From Litsea cubeba (taxonomy: Eukaryota > Streptophyta > Magnoliopsida > Laurales > Lauraceae): a stretch of DNA of 64,000 nucleotides. A model generated the notes under the pieces. That model was not told the DNA's origin, did no database searches, and saw only the letters and a list, made by a program, of their open reading frames with translations. Location of the stretch: NCBI GenBank assembly GCA_012931725.1, contig CM022946.1, positions 112,842,093 through 112,906,092 of the forward strand, written 5' to 3'. Position 1 is the first letter of the stretch. Every line of letters begins with the position of its first letter. Shown here piece after piece: positions 12,801-23,998 of this stretch. Position numbers and translations under genes: made by a program.

Positions 12801-13318
12801 CCAATCCCAGTGCAATTGCCCTCCTCCACGCTTTCCTTCTCCCAACAGAGGGACACGCATCCACTAGAAAAATTGCCACTAGTAAAATTGCGCCCAGAAA
12901 AGCTCGTTATGTAAGCTACCGTGTCGCAACCGATTGCCGTGAATTTGTTGCGGGTGTCTGAGAAGGTGAATGGCCCATCTTCGCCGAGCGGCATGTCAGA
13001 GTTGTAGCGCTGATCTGGTGGTCTGCCCGACTCGTCGTAGCAATCAGAAGCAACATAAGCAAGGACATTTGCTTGGCCTTCTAACGTTATATTCATGATC
13101 TCATAGCCTTCCCAAAATAGCTTTTCTTGGTTGTTATCAGTTTCGTTGCAGTGTAATTCGAATTCTTCTGATCTGCTACAACCTTCTTTGATGCCGAAGG
13201 GGTATCGAATGATAACGTTACCACACATCTCTGTCTCTGGGCAGCCGGGCTTCCGACTGAAAGCTGATGCAGCTGTGATCAACAAGAGCCCAAGCAACAT
13301 ATGCCAACAACATCCCAT
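6830..13318 (-). CDS. WAK: Wall-associated receptor kinase, copy B (complete, three exons, 731 aa)
   Basis: Exons on the minus strand: 12415..13318, 9292..9402 and 6830..8010. Both introns are phase 1 GT-AG and the spliced frame is open (2196 nt with stop). Order: signal peptide (1-20), galacturonan-binding WAK domain with CGNVIIRYPFGIKEGC, EGF module near 260-301, shortened Ca2+-EGF (302-328, DIDECKRDPYPCGAGKC), transmembrane helix (331-357) created by joining exons 2 and 3, then a Ser/Thr kinase (about 395-665). Visible kinase residues are the Gly loop IGRGGYGTVYKG, Lys435 in VAIKK, HRD Asp532 and DFG Asp550, so it is an active-type RD kinase. WAKs bind pectin fragments at the plasma membrane and signal inward. 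Total length is normal for the family. Intron 1 is 3.0 kb because of a hAT insertion. The start MGCCWHMLL matches copy A. Confidence 0.93.
8011..9291 (-). other. Intron 2 of WAK copy B
   Basis: GT-AG intron of 1281 bp, donor CTAG|GTAATA and acceptor CATGCAG. It holds a tRNA-derived fragment (8655-8732) and a T tract near 8865-8881; the rest is unremarkable AT-rich DNA. Confidence 0.75.
8655..8732 (-). repeat. tRNA-derived SINE-like fragment in WAK intron 2
   Basis: On the minus strand the text TAGCTCAGTGGTAGAG is a good polymerase III A box (8705-8720), followed about 30 bp later by a B-box-like GGGTCAAGTCCGAGTATCC (8657-8675). The flanks do not pair as an acceptor stem, so this is not a working tRNA gene. 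Head-only tRNA similarity of this kind is typical of plant SINEs; the 3' tail was not delimited. Confidence 0.6.
9403..10664 (-). other. Intron 1 of WAK copy B, part downstream of the hAT insertion
   Basis: AT-rich intron DNA. 9830-9920 matches intron 1 of copy A. Nothing else is recognised. Confidence 0.6.
10665..12293. mobile_element. Non-autonomous hAT element with gene-like interior
   Basis: Ends are CAGGGGCGGACCCACG and, inverted, CAGTGGCGGACCCAGG. The element is flanked by a perfect 8-bp duplication TACGCTAG (10657-10664 and 12294-12301). CAG(T)GGCGGA ends with 8-bp duplications identify a hAT transposon. No transposase domain is visible. Instead the interior holds a CT-rich leader, a short exon-like ATG segment at about 10961-11006 ending in a good GT donor, and a decayed coding-like stretch at 11640-12042. 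It lies wholly inside intron 1 of WAK copy B, so normal splicing would remove it. Confidence 0.9.
11640..12042 (+). pseudogene. Decayed coding-like stretch inside the hAT element
   Basis: Long near-open reading is interrupted by a few stops and at least one frameshift. Translation gives coherent protein-like text, for example SDLLKQGDDLVKLEHQLLPW, then ISGSNHRGLVED, a stop, and DKCFCGGKLVESKDVDAAK. The first part is charged and coiled-coil-like. I do not recognise the family and it is not hAT transposase, so a captured host-gene fragment is the best reading. The short ATG segment at 10961 (MATATQRRKSK) may be its first exon. Confidence 0.5.
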
Positions 13319-13975
13319 TCTTCCCTCTCTCTGTTTATTGATGAGCTTGAGCTCTCTATTCCTTGTTATTTAATAACCCTTTCTTAAAGGCCTTACCAGT
13401 GCCTTGTCCTTTGCAAGTACGTACCTTCTTCTTTTAAAAGTCTGATGGGCATCGACAACTACCATATTGAAAATTCAAACTTGGGAAAGGGTCCGGAATG
13501 GATCCAATCATCCAAAGACTTGGGGAATAGTTAGAAGCAATCAATATCGGAAATGTTGGCAACTTGACATCCATTCTTTGGAAAGTGGATTAAGATATGT
13601 CATTAATAATAAATAATCTTTTGCTAATAACATTATTAGCCACCCCTATTAAAGCGAATTGAGGATATATCATTAGAGGCGATGATATAAAGATGAATGG
13701 TTCGGATTATCATCCTATGGGCCTAAGGTTGAGTTTCATGATCTGTTACAGGCAAACCACTAATAGGATGCGACAGTGGATCCACACTCTTAACCACCTT
13801 GGCTAATTAAAAATATATATTATACATGTGCACACAATCATTGGTGTTGTTCCAATTAAAATTTTGAGTCAGGCCACTTTTTTATTATTTTTTTAGTTCT
13901 TTCTGGAACAGGCTCTTATTTTGGTTCAGGAGACAGAGACCTAACGCAGGTCTTCTACTAATAATTAGGTTCTCG
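13319..13975 (-). promoter_or_regulatory. 5' region of WAK copy B
   Basis: Upstream DNA of copy B, partly homologous to the region upstream of copy A. An AT-rich TTATTAAATAA stretch lies about 45-60 bp before the ATG, on the minus strand, and could serve as a TATA-like element; this is a guess from position only. Confidence 0.45.
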
Positions 13976-15800
13976 TTGAAAGACCTGAACTCGGCTCATT
14001 TAATCCGTCCACCCTCTCAAGGATGGCGCAATTGCCCGAGTCAAAATTTAAAACACGTTATTGACCGGAAAGCCTGGTCCATAGGCCTGTCAATTGGACG
14101 GGATGGGTCTGGGTGTTCCGTCTCGAATATTGGACGGGCCTACTGGGGGTTGTCCAATCCCGGCCGAAAATTGAGCGGGCCTAAACTCCAACTCGTGTGG
14201 GCTCGGGCTGGGCTCGGGCTGGGCCTAGGCTTTAGCACGATCTTGAACATAAGATCAACATTCTCTTATTATTCTTATACAGTCATCTGACCGGCAATGC
14301 AATGCAACAAGCAACATGGCGGAGTTAAGTTTTTCTTCTTTTTTTTTCCGCGACAGTAGAAAATCAGAAAATCAATAGAAATGAGTATCATATGTTGGTC
14401 AAGTAATGTCTAGAGGAACTCACCATTGGATTGAATCTCAACAAAAAGATTATATGGTAAAGATGTTATTAAACTCTACCACTATTAAATCAAGGGCTAG
14501 GATAATTTGGCTAGGCCTCTTTTTTTTTTTTTTTTCCTCCCCTTATCTGTAAGTAGAATTTTTCATCTGGCCTCCTCCCGTTAGACATACATCTAATTGG
14601 GCCACATGATTTGGGCTGCATATGAGCAATATGCAGTTAACTCGTAGGTAAAGATTCTCCTTATAATTCCGCGGCCCTAGAACTGAAGGTAACAGTAGCA
14701 TTAGGGCTGTAAATGGGTCAGGTTGAACCTGAGACTTGGTTGGACCAAACCCCAAAAATACCACATCTGGGTGCAAGTGAAGTCCCAAGGCTTGTGTCTT
14801 TGCCTGCCTATGACCCAATGGACCTGAATACCATATGGACATCAAATAAGACCCAATACTTAATAAAAAAAAAACACTTATTAGTTTTTAAATGTTATTT
14901 ATGTAAATATCCCAGACCAAATAAATAGAAAGGGATCCGAGTCCGGTATATAGGTTAGGAAGGAGATAAAAAAATAAATAAATAAAAATTCAGAGCCTAA
15001 TAAATATTATTGGATCCTAATTGAGCTAACCCGACCCGACTTTGTTTGCTGGCCTAAAGAGCACAAAGATAAAAAAGAGTAGCAAGTAACAACAATTTCC
15101 TTTAATTGGATACGGATGTCTATGATCATCCAATGGTACTCGGCGGCTATCCATCTATGGAAAGCACCAACCAATCCAGTGCAGTAAAACTCCATCCGCT
15201 ACGATAGTCTCGTTGGATCACCTGAATTGCTACACCCCACAAAAATCGCCTCTATGAAACGTAGCTACCCAAGTGAAAAAGGCCGCCCACTGTATTCTGT
15301 AATCACTCCCATCTTCAAAAAGTTACATCAAGTGCACGACCTTGCCATCTGATGGGTTGTCCCCAAAAATGGGCCACTAAATCTAATCACGGGCGGTTTG
15401 AAATTCAATGGATCAAAGAGCAAAATAGATCAGATGTCTGATCTGATGCCATTTATCGCTGCTAAGCCCTTGGCCATTCCACACCAAGGCCACCATCTTT
15501 AAACAGTTCCAATCAAAAGTACAGATTACAATTTACAACTCTCCTGCAAGACACTATTACAGCTGGTCCTCCAAGACATCTTTCTCTTAACCCAGACCGT
15601 TGACCCAGATTTTCAAGCAGCATACATTTCAGGTATCTCAAATCCTTGTATTCATCAAAAGGGTATCTATATGTCCTAAGCCAATCAAAGAATTCCACCG
15701 GTCACCTCACCTTCTGATTGGGCAATCCTCTTCTAGTGGGCCAATCCAAGATCACCGCAATCACTACCCTTTGTCCACTGCATTGTGATTTAGCCAATGG
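13976..15800. repeat. Compact copy of the nuclease-gene upstream region
   Basis: This block is collinear with several pieces further right: 14003-14063 with 24290-24352, 14440-14700 with 28370-28480 and 29395-29600, 15000-15120 with 30176-30305, 15150-15275 with 33075-33223, and 15331-15740 with 35745-36240. The last partner is the DNA directly before the CAN nuclease start. This copy lacks the insertions seen on the right and has no nuclease exons that I can find. Confidence 0.8.
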
Positions 15801-16875
15801 CCGCTACACCCACAACACCTGCTTTTATTATCTTTGGCACAAACTCTTTCATGTGTTGTATTCCTGCTCATGGCTGCTATTACGAGAAAACTACACTAAT
15901 TTCTTTAGCTTAATTTGGCCCAAAGCCATAAACTTCAACAAAGAAAAGCCAGCTTCACATGCCAACAAGCATGGCTACGCTTGACTGGGCATGGGCCTTA
16001 ATTCAGATCGTGAGCTAGTCCAGCACAAGCTTAGCTCGTGTACTCGTACCAGTAACCTTCAAAATGGCGTTGATATTTGTAGAAACTCCCCTTCCATAGT
16101 AGCACATGGTCTAGACTGTCATATATTTTCTAGAAAATTCCCTCCAGTACACATGGCCTAAGAACAACTAAAATAAAGGAATGCATTTCTAAATTTCTAA
16201 ATATATTTCATAACACTGTTCTTTTCTGAATAAGGGGCCCAAAAAAATTGAATTCCAACTTATATCTCCATCAACTACCCCACTTTTTTCCAAGAAAAGA
16301 GTTATCAGATCAATCAACTTTAGGTGCGAGACTTTTGGTTGATGAAGTTTAACCCAGTCAACTAATGTCATTTTCTACTGAAAATTCCAACATATTGGCT
16401 GGAAGCTTGACTCAATGCATGGTGGAGAAACCATCTTACTGGCGCGTCTGCCTTCTGCTTGACGAATTCCAACATCGTTTCACCTGCCTGACTGACTCAC
16501 AGGTCACGAGAGTTTGATTGGTCTACTAAATATTAGTCCAATTAGTATGCCAATCATGGTTTTAGAATATAATTTTGAACATGGTATTTATCATTTTTAT
16601 TTATATTATATTACTAAATAACTTTCATAAAATGAAGATTTTGTTGGTCCTTTTTTTTAAAAAAAATTGTTTCTGAAATCTTTTAGATATATCAAAAGGT
16701 CAAAAACCATATTATCAAAAATGGTGAAAACAGAGTTTCAATACATACTCTATATTTTTGGTGTCAAGCAGAGCTCATTAAAATTTTTTATTAATTACGG
16801 TTGGAACCTTTACATATGGGTGATGCAATTTTTTATTAAAAAACCATTATCATTAAAAAGTCATATTATTATTTT
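15801..16875. other. Intergenic, partly repeated
   Basis: 15945-15975 and 16640-16815 match 4820-5590. No gene is seen. The block between 16000 and 16640 holds nothing I recognise. Confidence 0.5.
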
Positions 16876-16986
16876 GGGAGATGCTCTCACTTTAGTATGA
16901 GAGACAATGTGTGAGCCCTCACATTTATATCACATTTATAAATATGAGGGCCATCACCCTATCTCTCACAGTAAGGTGAGAAACCC
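16876..16986. mobile_element. 111-bp MITE, MULE type (GGGAGATGCTC family)
   Basis: Inverted ends start GGGAGATGCTCTCAC and, from the right, GGGTTTCTCACCTTAC. A perfect 9-bp duplication TATTATTTT flanks it (16867-16875 and 16987-16995). The 9-bp size points to Mutator-like mobilisation. A second, more complete family member is at 50242-50393. Confidence 0.75.
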
Positions 16987-18216
16987 TATTATTTTTTAGG
17001 CAAAATTAGCAAAAGATCCCTATAGTGGATTGTATCCAGCCTCCAGTCCAAGCAAAAACTTGTTAAGGCCTCTGGTGCACTCAGCTAGACTATTTGCAAT
17101 CATAGGTCCCTGCGTTCACACGTTCTCATTTTTCAGGACGAAATTGCCCATGTAACTGTCGCAACACGTAATGCAGTGGTCCATCAATGTGTCACGATTA
17201 GTTAACCTCAAATTTAGGTCATTAGTGATCGTTTGTTACAGATATGCCCCAGTAAATCAGCACAAATCTTATTTTTTAAAATTTCAAACTGCAATCATTC
17301 TTGATATTGAATCTGGCCCTAGAAAACTTTTGAGAGAAATCAATTGTCTGTGAAGGAGATTGCAGATCAATCGTCTGTGAATGAGATTGTAGATCCATCA
17401 TTTTGGAAGCAGATTGCAGTTCCAGTGCAAAGCAGATTACAGATTCACTGCGAAGATCATTTCAACTTGGTCTCATTATGAAGGCAGATCTTCTTGCTAG
17501 GAGATTGCAAATCCATCGTTTTGTAAGCATATTGCAGATCCATCTTTGTTGAGATAAGCGAGGTCTTCCATTCATAGCATAGAGTATGCAATCTTTCTTA
17601 TTTAAATGTGTAGATATCTATATTTCTGATACTCACGGTCATTTTGATTTGACCAGCGATTCATATTGTATAGGATTCTGATCTGTATGTGCAGATTTGT
17701 TGTATGTTTTTGTCACTTTTTATAGTTAGATTTCCATAGTTTTGTTTTTCATTAACATTTCGATTTGCATGGATTCAAATGATGTAGATTTGCTTTTTAT
17801 ATTTAGTTGTAGGTCTTCATGTATTTAGATTAGTTAGAGCCTGATGTACCTACCAGTTTTATTACTTAGTTTCTTTCTTATCAATTCCTTTAACAGTTAG
17901 AAATTTTGTTGAGAGCTGCATTGTGGAAGAAGTCATGTAATCAAAGATATGTGACATTCCCATCAAATTTGTCGATCTTTCTAAGATACATATCTTAGTG
18001 TATACAGCATTATCTGAATTCTGTAGAAATTATCTAATTTCTGTATCGAATTTATCTGAGTTCAATTGAAGAAATCCAGATAAATTTTATAGAAATTCAG
18101 ATAAACATGTACAGAAATCAGATAAGTTTGTGTGGATCATGTGAGTATTTTACCTTTTGCACACTATATTCCATTCTGATTACCCTTGATGTCCCTTGAA
18201 TTTTGTAGATTTATAG
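16987..18216. other. 5' flank of a decayed MULE transposase
   Basis: No intact gene. 17340-17560 carries imperfect direct repeats around GATTGCAGATCCATC. 18005-18130 carries several CAGATAA/TTATCTG motifs that recur after the transposase at 20690-20850. Confidence 0.45.
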
Positions 18217-20367
18217 ATGTCACAGCTACTAATGCTTCTCTGTAAGTATGGCATGTTTACTGCCGTCATTCATTTGAGTCGAAGCATGAGATATGATGAT
18301 TTGATGCATTAAGTTTGCAACAAATAGAAGATACCGGCAGTAAACATGGTCTGTCTGACTTACACATTGCCTGGCCACCCAAAGTGCTTGCTGGACAGCA
18401 ACTCGGATTTGTTGAGTTTATTCATGTTGCCGTCTTCAATGTGATTGAAAACAGTGGATGTGTTTGTATCAGAAATGCAGGAGTCAGAGGATGATGATCA
18501 AGAAGAAAATGGTGATGATTTCGCTGAAGATGCCCTTGAATTAGTGGGTTATGAGGGCACAAATATGAAGATAGATCTACTTCCACAATTCTACACACAC
18601 AAAGAGAAGATTTTGTTGTCTTCGGGTTGGGCAAGTGGTATTAGAGAAGTGGGGCAGAGGTTTGAGGGCGGTGTTGCGGAGCTTAGAATTGTCCTGTGTA
18701 GATATTCGATTGAGGTTGGGTTTTGAATTTGTATATGTGAAAAATGATAAAGTGAAGGTGACAGTTGAATGCTCTCGCAGTCATTCAATGGGTTGAAGAT
18801 GGCGTGTTTACGCATCGATTAAGAAGTCGACTGCCATTTTTTGTATCAGGATATTAGATAATGAGCATACGTGTGGTGCAGTAGTCTGAACATAGAAGAA
18901 TAGTCGTATGAGCTTTGAGACAGTTACCGATCTAATGATTGATCATATTTGTGAGAAGCCGCTCACTGGACTGATTGATGTTGTGCACCACTTTAAGGCG
19001 AGTTATGGACTTAACATTACATACCATCATGCATGGTGGGACGTGGAAAGGGCTAGAAATAAGTTGTATGGTGATTCGTCGCTTTCTTTTGACCATGTTC
19101 GTTGGTATATTAAGGTGGCAGAGGAGGTAAATCCAGGAAGCCTTTTTGTGATAGATTATGACCAATTAACTATGTGCTTTAAGCATCTATTTGTGTCATT
19201 CTATGCTTTACTTGCTGGTTTAATCATGTTCGTCCTTTGTTATTTTTGGATGATACTTTTTTGAAAGGCAGATATAAAGGAAACATGTTGGCAACAATAG
19301 GGAAGAATGAAAATCAAGGTAAGGCCACTTGCTTTGATTCTTATATTATTAACATATTTTTTAGTATTAATGATTACCATTTCTTGATATTTTGCTTAAT
19401 ACTTGGAGTATAAAACTTTATTTATTGATGACACAGGTTTGTTTCCTCTTGCTTCGCGGTTGTGGACTCAGAAACAGAGGACAATTGGAAATGGTTTCTA
19501 CAGAATTTAAGAAAAGTATTGGTTTTGAATCGCACTATCACTTTTATTTCCGATAGAAATCCAAGTGATCTCGTAAAGGGTGTTTCAAGCATATTTCATT
19601 ATGCTCATCATGTGTTTTGCCTCCAACACTTGAAGGCAAATCTGAGAGACAAGCTATCCCGACCATAGCTGCATTCCATGCCAAATTGCAGGCATTGAGG
19701 CGTGATTGTGGCAGCAATGTAGATAGATTTCTTTGTGGATTGCCTCATGAAAGATAGAGCAATGCTTACTTTAAGGGCCAGCGGTATGGTGAGATGTGTT
19801 CGAATGCAGCTGAATCTTTCAACTCCTGGATTAGAAAAGACCGTCATCTTCCAATTACAAAGATGGTGGACATAATAAGGGTTCAAATAATGGAGCAGAT
19901 GGCTATTAGGAGGGAAGTTTCCAGCAGATGGAAGTCAGTAGTTTTTTTGGATATAGATAAGAGGTTGGATGCTTCGATCCAGCTTGGATGAAAGCGGACT
20001 GTCAGGCGCTCTTGTGAAACTGTTTACGATGTTCACTCTTACCCATCAGTGACTGTGGACATTTTTAATCATATATGTTCCTGTTATCAGTGGCAGATCA
20101 ATGGCTTTCCATGCGCCCACACTTGTGTTGCGATTCAAAAGAGTGGAAATGACTTGAATCTTTTTGTGGATCATTATTTTCACACTCATACATATAGGGC
20201 TTCATATGATGAGCAGATATTCCCAATTCTAACTGTGAGGATGCCGGAGCCAACAGTTACTGAAGCTGTTATTATCCCACCCGTGGTTAAACGCCCAGCT
20301 GGCAGGCAAAAAAAAAAGAGGATATTGTCAAGAGAGGAGATCACACAGCAGATAAAATGTGGGTGAT
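18217..20367 (+). pseudogene. Mutator-like (MURA-type) transposase pseudogene
   Basis: The frame starts at ATG 18217 with a MuDR-type N-terminus (LLCKYG, RYDDLM) and breaks soon after. Downstream pieces in shifting frames keep the family order: an acidic linker (18470-18540), the zinc-binding N-terminal transposase part with NITYHHAWWDVERA, the first catalytic Asp in FLDDTFLKGRYKG, an intron-like GT-AG gap near 19320-19438, VVDSETEDNWKWFLQNL, the second Asp region ISDRNPSDL, VFCLQHLKANL, SNAAESFNSWIR, and a SWIM zinc finger CSCYQWQINGFPCAHTC. Several stops and frameshifts (for example near 18285, 19450 and 19666) rule out a working protein. Flanking long inverted repeats were not found. Confidence 0.88.
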
Positions 20368-20850
20368 GTGGTTGGATTGACAGTCACAATAAGAAGTCTT
20401 GCAAGGGGTTTATTCTTTGACAATTCATTGAATTAGACGTTAACTTTAGTTTCTGTCTAATATTTGTTCATTCTTTGGCACGTATATAGAATACAATATG
20501 AATTCTGATTAGTAAATAAAAAGTCAAATTGACAGCCCTTTTAATACAATTTAATGTGTTGTTACTTGTATAAGTAATTACTTACAAATGTCTTTATATC
20601 ATGTATAATGTGTATTAAAAATTTGATAATGAAATTGCATTAAAACTGAGATTAAATATGTAGCAGAACTCAGACAATTAATGTGATTGAAAACTCAGAT
20701 AATTTACTTCAGAACTTTGATAAATTACTTCTGAACTCAGATAATTTACCTCAGAACTTAGATAAATTTATGTAAAATCATATAATATGCAGCATAAATC
20801 AGATAAATTTGTGACGAAATTCAACTAAAATTATATCAGGACGCAGATAA
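20368..20850. repeat. CAGATAA-rich 3' flank of the MULE transposase
   Basis: At least eight close copies of (A)CTCAGATAATTTA or CAGATAAATTT occur at 20690-20850, matching the cluster at 18005-18130 upstream of the transposase. Clusters of one short motif near both ends resemble subterminal transposase-binding arrays; that role is inference. Confidence 0.5.
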
Positions 20851-20855
20851 AATCA

Positions 20856-21883
20856 TTGCAGAGCGATCATTCTCTCCGCCACACCATTCTGCTGTGGGGT
20901 ACCAGGAACTGTTCTTTCATGTCGAATACCATGCTTCGAGCAATAGCCTTTAAACTGGTAGGATGTGTACTCACCATCATTATCTGTGCAGAGACATTTC
21001 AAGAGCTTTCATGTTTCTCTTTCAACCGTGACATGAAACTGCAGAAATACCTAGCACACCGGATCCTTTGATTTCAACGCATAAATCCAGACTTTCCTGG
21101 ATGCATCATCAAAAAATGTGACAAAAACTTATTGCCACCCAATGACTCCACCTCCATCGGACCATAAACATTAGAATATACCAAATCCAACACATTAGAT
21201 TTTATCGTTGATGTTTTAGAGAAAGAAACCCTATGTTATTTACCAAATAAATAATAATCACAAGAGTCAAGGGATGTACCTTTGGAGTAATTAATCAGAT
21301 CTTTCTTTGCTAATAATTGCAGTTCTTTCTCACTCATATGTCCAAGTCTCTTGTGCCACAGATTCGAAGAGGATCTGTCTTCAACAATATTCAACACACA
21401 TTTGCATAGCTTCACATGTGTTTTGTACATCGTATTACACACCTTCCCTCTCGTAGAAATAAGAGACCCTTTAGTGAGTTTCCACCTTCCATTTCTGAAG
21501 TAACTCTCATAACCTGCACGGTCTAATGAAGTCCCGGAAATCAGATTCAACTACAGATCAGGAATGTGGCACACATCTTTCTGCGTCATTGTGCAACCAA
21601 TATTGGTTTGAATGCAGACATCATCGATCCCAACAATATCCGAATGACTTGTGTTGCCCATCTTCACAGTGCCAAAGTCCCCTGCTTCGTACGTCGTGAA
21701 CAACTTCTTACAAGGAGTAGCATGGTAGGATGCTGCTGTGTCAATAACCCACTCAACCTGATCATTTGCAACACTCAAACACTCTTCATCTTCACTAGTC
21801 AGTACCACTACTTCATTATCCAAAGTAGTTGTAGTGTTAGTGTCCTTCTTCTGCTCATTGTTGGCTTCTTTTTTTTCCTTCAA
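20856..21883 (-). pseudogene. copia pol fragment: protease, pre-integrase, partial integrase
   Basis: The protease active site reads WVIDTAASYHATP (near 21715-21760). The pre-integrase zinc-binding motif reads LWHKRLGHMSEKELQLLAKK (near 21300-21370). Integrase core pieces follow, with DNDGEYTS and then HERTVPGTPQQNGVAER (20870-20960), which holds the conserved PQQNG before the catalytic Glu. Stops at 21551 and 21236 and a further one in the integrase break the frame. The element ends within a few codons of that Glu. Confidence 0.88.
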
Positions 21884-22180
21884 GGCAAAGTAATTCTTCT
21901 TAATGTGTCCCTCCTTGCCACAATGATAGTATTTTTCAGACTTTTTCCTAGTCTGTGATCCACCTCTGGACTTACCACGACCCCCCTTTGGTCCCCTACT
22001 CTTACTCCTCCCCCTTTTCTCAGTAACAAAGGCCTGTGCATTATCTATCCATGCAGTTTTTCTCCTGTCTCTTCATTCAACAAGCTGCTAGTAACCTGAC
22101 TCATTGATAACACTAGTAACTTGACTCATTGATAACACACCATCTGAAGTAGAGTTGCTCACGGAAACAACTAATGTTTT

Positions 22181-22650
22181 TCATGTATCTGGCAAAGAAC
22201 TTAGAAGAAATAAAGCTTGCATCTCATCATCAAGGATCATTTTCATTGTAACTAACTCATTCACAACACATTGGAAATCATTGATGTGATCTTCGATTTT
22301 ACCACCCTCCTTGAATTTCATGTTTACAAGCTTTCTAATCAGAAAAGTTTTATTTACGGCAGTTTGTTTCTCATATCTTTCTTCTAACTTATTCCAAAGG
22401 GTTCTCGTATTGGTTTCATTAGACACGTGATGAAATATGTTGTTATCCACCCACTGTCTGATGTGATCAATGGTCTTTCTATGCATCTTTTCCAATCTAG
22501 ATCAGACATCTCTTTTAGTCGGGCATTATCCCCATCAATGGGATCATAGAGGTCTTTAGAATAGAGTATATCCTTCATCTTAGGTTTCGAAATCAACCAA
22601 TTTGTATGGTTGAGTTTGATCATAGCAGTGTTCATAGTGTTGTTCTCCAT
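22181..22650 (-). pseudogene. copia gag fragment
   Basis: Starts MENNTMNTAMIKLNHTNW, the usual copia gag opening, and continues through KLEERYEKQTAVNKTFLIRK and MKFKEGGKIEDHINDFQ. A frameshift near 22495 splits it. The downstream zinc knuckle (near 21915) is degenerate: it reads YYHCGKEGHIKKNY, with the first and last Cys replaced. gag would form the particle that packages the RNA. Confidence 0.85.
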
Positions 22651-23666
22651 CTTAATGGAATAATCAAGAAAAAATAAATAATTGTCACTAACCTCAATTT
22701 CTGCACTTGTCACCATGAGCGCGCTGGATGAAACGGATCTGAAATCCGACTCTGGATAGCTTCGATATCGCAAAAATTATTTTTTACGCTCCGAGTAGTC
22801 AAACTTTCTTGTTGACCGTCAAACTGCCAATCTTATTCCACAATTACATAGATCTGCTCTCAACGAGTCTGTAGGCGCAAACAGATCTCCGATCAGACAC
22901 CGGATGATCAAGATATCGAGGAAACAATTCTCAGCCGTCGATCTGGTCAAAACTGTTGTTGATCGTACTGTTCGCTGAAGTGGCGCTGATGTCAGCAGCT
23001 GCTGGAATGGGCTTCCCGCTTCACGAGTCAAGCTGAACTGGCCCAAACTGAACATGAACCTGATCTGGGCTCTAGGCTGGGCTTGCGTAGCAGATCAGGT
23101 CAGAACTGACCCGGATCAAACCCAACCTGGACAAACCTGGCCCAAATTAGATCCCTCTTCGTTTTGTTCTGGTTTCTGTAACCAAAATTGATGGAAAACA
23201 CCTGCTTTGTTCCTTCCTATCCGGCAATGGTGCTGCAGTAGCGGGATGGCGGCAGTTAACGGAGATTAACAGAGGCTGTCCACGAAGAGCAACAGCGGCT
23301 GTGATGCCGACTGGCGACGTCAAGCTCTGCAAGTCAAGAAACCAAGCAACGATGGCAGTGTTGCAGGCTCCTTCTCAGGCGACGGGCAGGAAGTCCGGCG
23401 AACCTGGTCTCCTGTACACAACGATGGCGGTCCCGGATCATCTGTCTTCTCCGGCGAATAGAACCCGGAACCCGAAACCCTTTTCCCCTTCTGGGAAACC
23501 CGATCTCTCCCTTGTTTCTGCAACTTTGGATTTCTGGTGGAATCCGATCAGTGTGGCCCACCGAGATATGAGAATTGATCTCTTTTCTGCAACGAAGACA
23601 ACGTGCAGAAATCCGGATCAATCCTTGATCCGATCCGTCGATCACGAGCGCGGCACAATCCCTTAT
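22651..23666 (-). other. Long leader of the copia element
   Basis: About 1 kb between primer site and gag start on the minus strand. It is GC-richer than the surroundings and carries several short open frames on both strands, none with recognisable domains. Confidence 0.6.
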
Positions 23667-23678
23667 GCTCTGATACCA
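23667..23678 (-). other. Primer-binding site of the copia element
   Basis: Minus-strand TGGTATCAGAGC is the usual complement of initiator-methionine tRNA and lies 5 bp from the LTR end. Confidence 0.9.
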
Positions 23679-23683
23679 CTTAT

Positions 23684-23998
23684 TGTGCGCGTGTATGCGG
23701 AAACGTAAATCATCGATCGAACAATCAATCAACCACACGAACAAGCAATCACACACAAGAGAATTACGTGGTTCGGCAATCTTGCATACGTCCATGGAAA
23801 AGAAACTCGACTCTCTTTTAGATTCACTTTGTATGATATGCAGTACAGTATATCATGGGTTACACATTATATGAATATATAATGCTCTCTTTCTTATCCC
23901 CCAAGAAACCCTATCTTAGTCAATAAAAAAGTCTTGGTACGATTACCAAAACACCCATGACCATGAACCCACTTGGTCTGGACCCACTAGGCCCAACA
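23684..23998 (-). repeat. 5' LTR of the copia element
   Basis: About 315 bp, beginning TGTTGGGCC and ending GCGCACA on the minus strand, directly before the primer site. No partner LTR is present in the window, so the target duplication cannot be tested. Confidence 0.8.

Larger units (their letters stand above)
20856..23998 (-). mobile_element. Truncated Ty1/copia retrotransposon (5' LTR to integrase)
   Basis: Read on the minus strand: 5' LTR (23684-23998), primer site (23667-23678), leader of about 1 kb, gag from ATG 22650, protease, GAG pre-integrase and the start of integrase, where it stops at about 20856. Reverse transcriptase, RNase H and the 3' LTR are absent. Frameshifts and stops make it non-coding. 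It ends directly next to the CAGATAA-rich MULE flank. Confidence 0.9.

Noticed and set aside
15801..16400. A second, duplicated nuclease gene after the compact upstream copy
   Set aside because: I searched for MGNALRF-like and later exon text and found none; homology ends before the start codon.
23300..23820. ORFs of 60-153 codons on both strands
   Set aside because: They fall in the leader and LTR of the copia element and show no domain.
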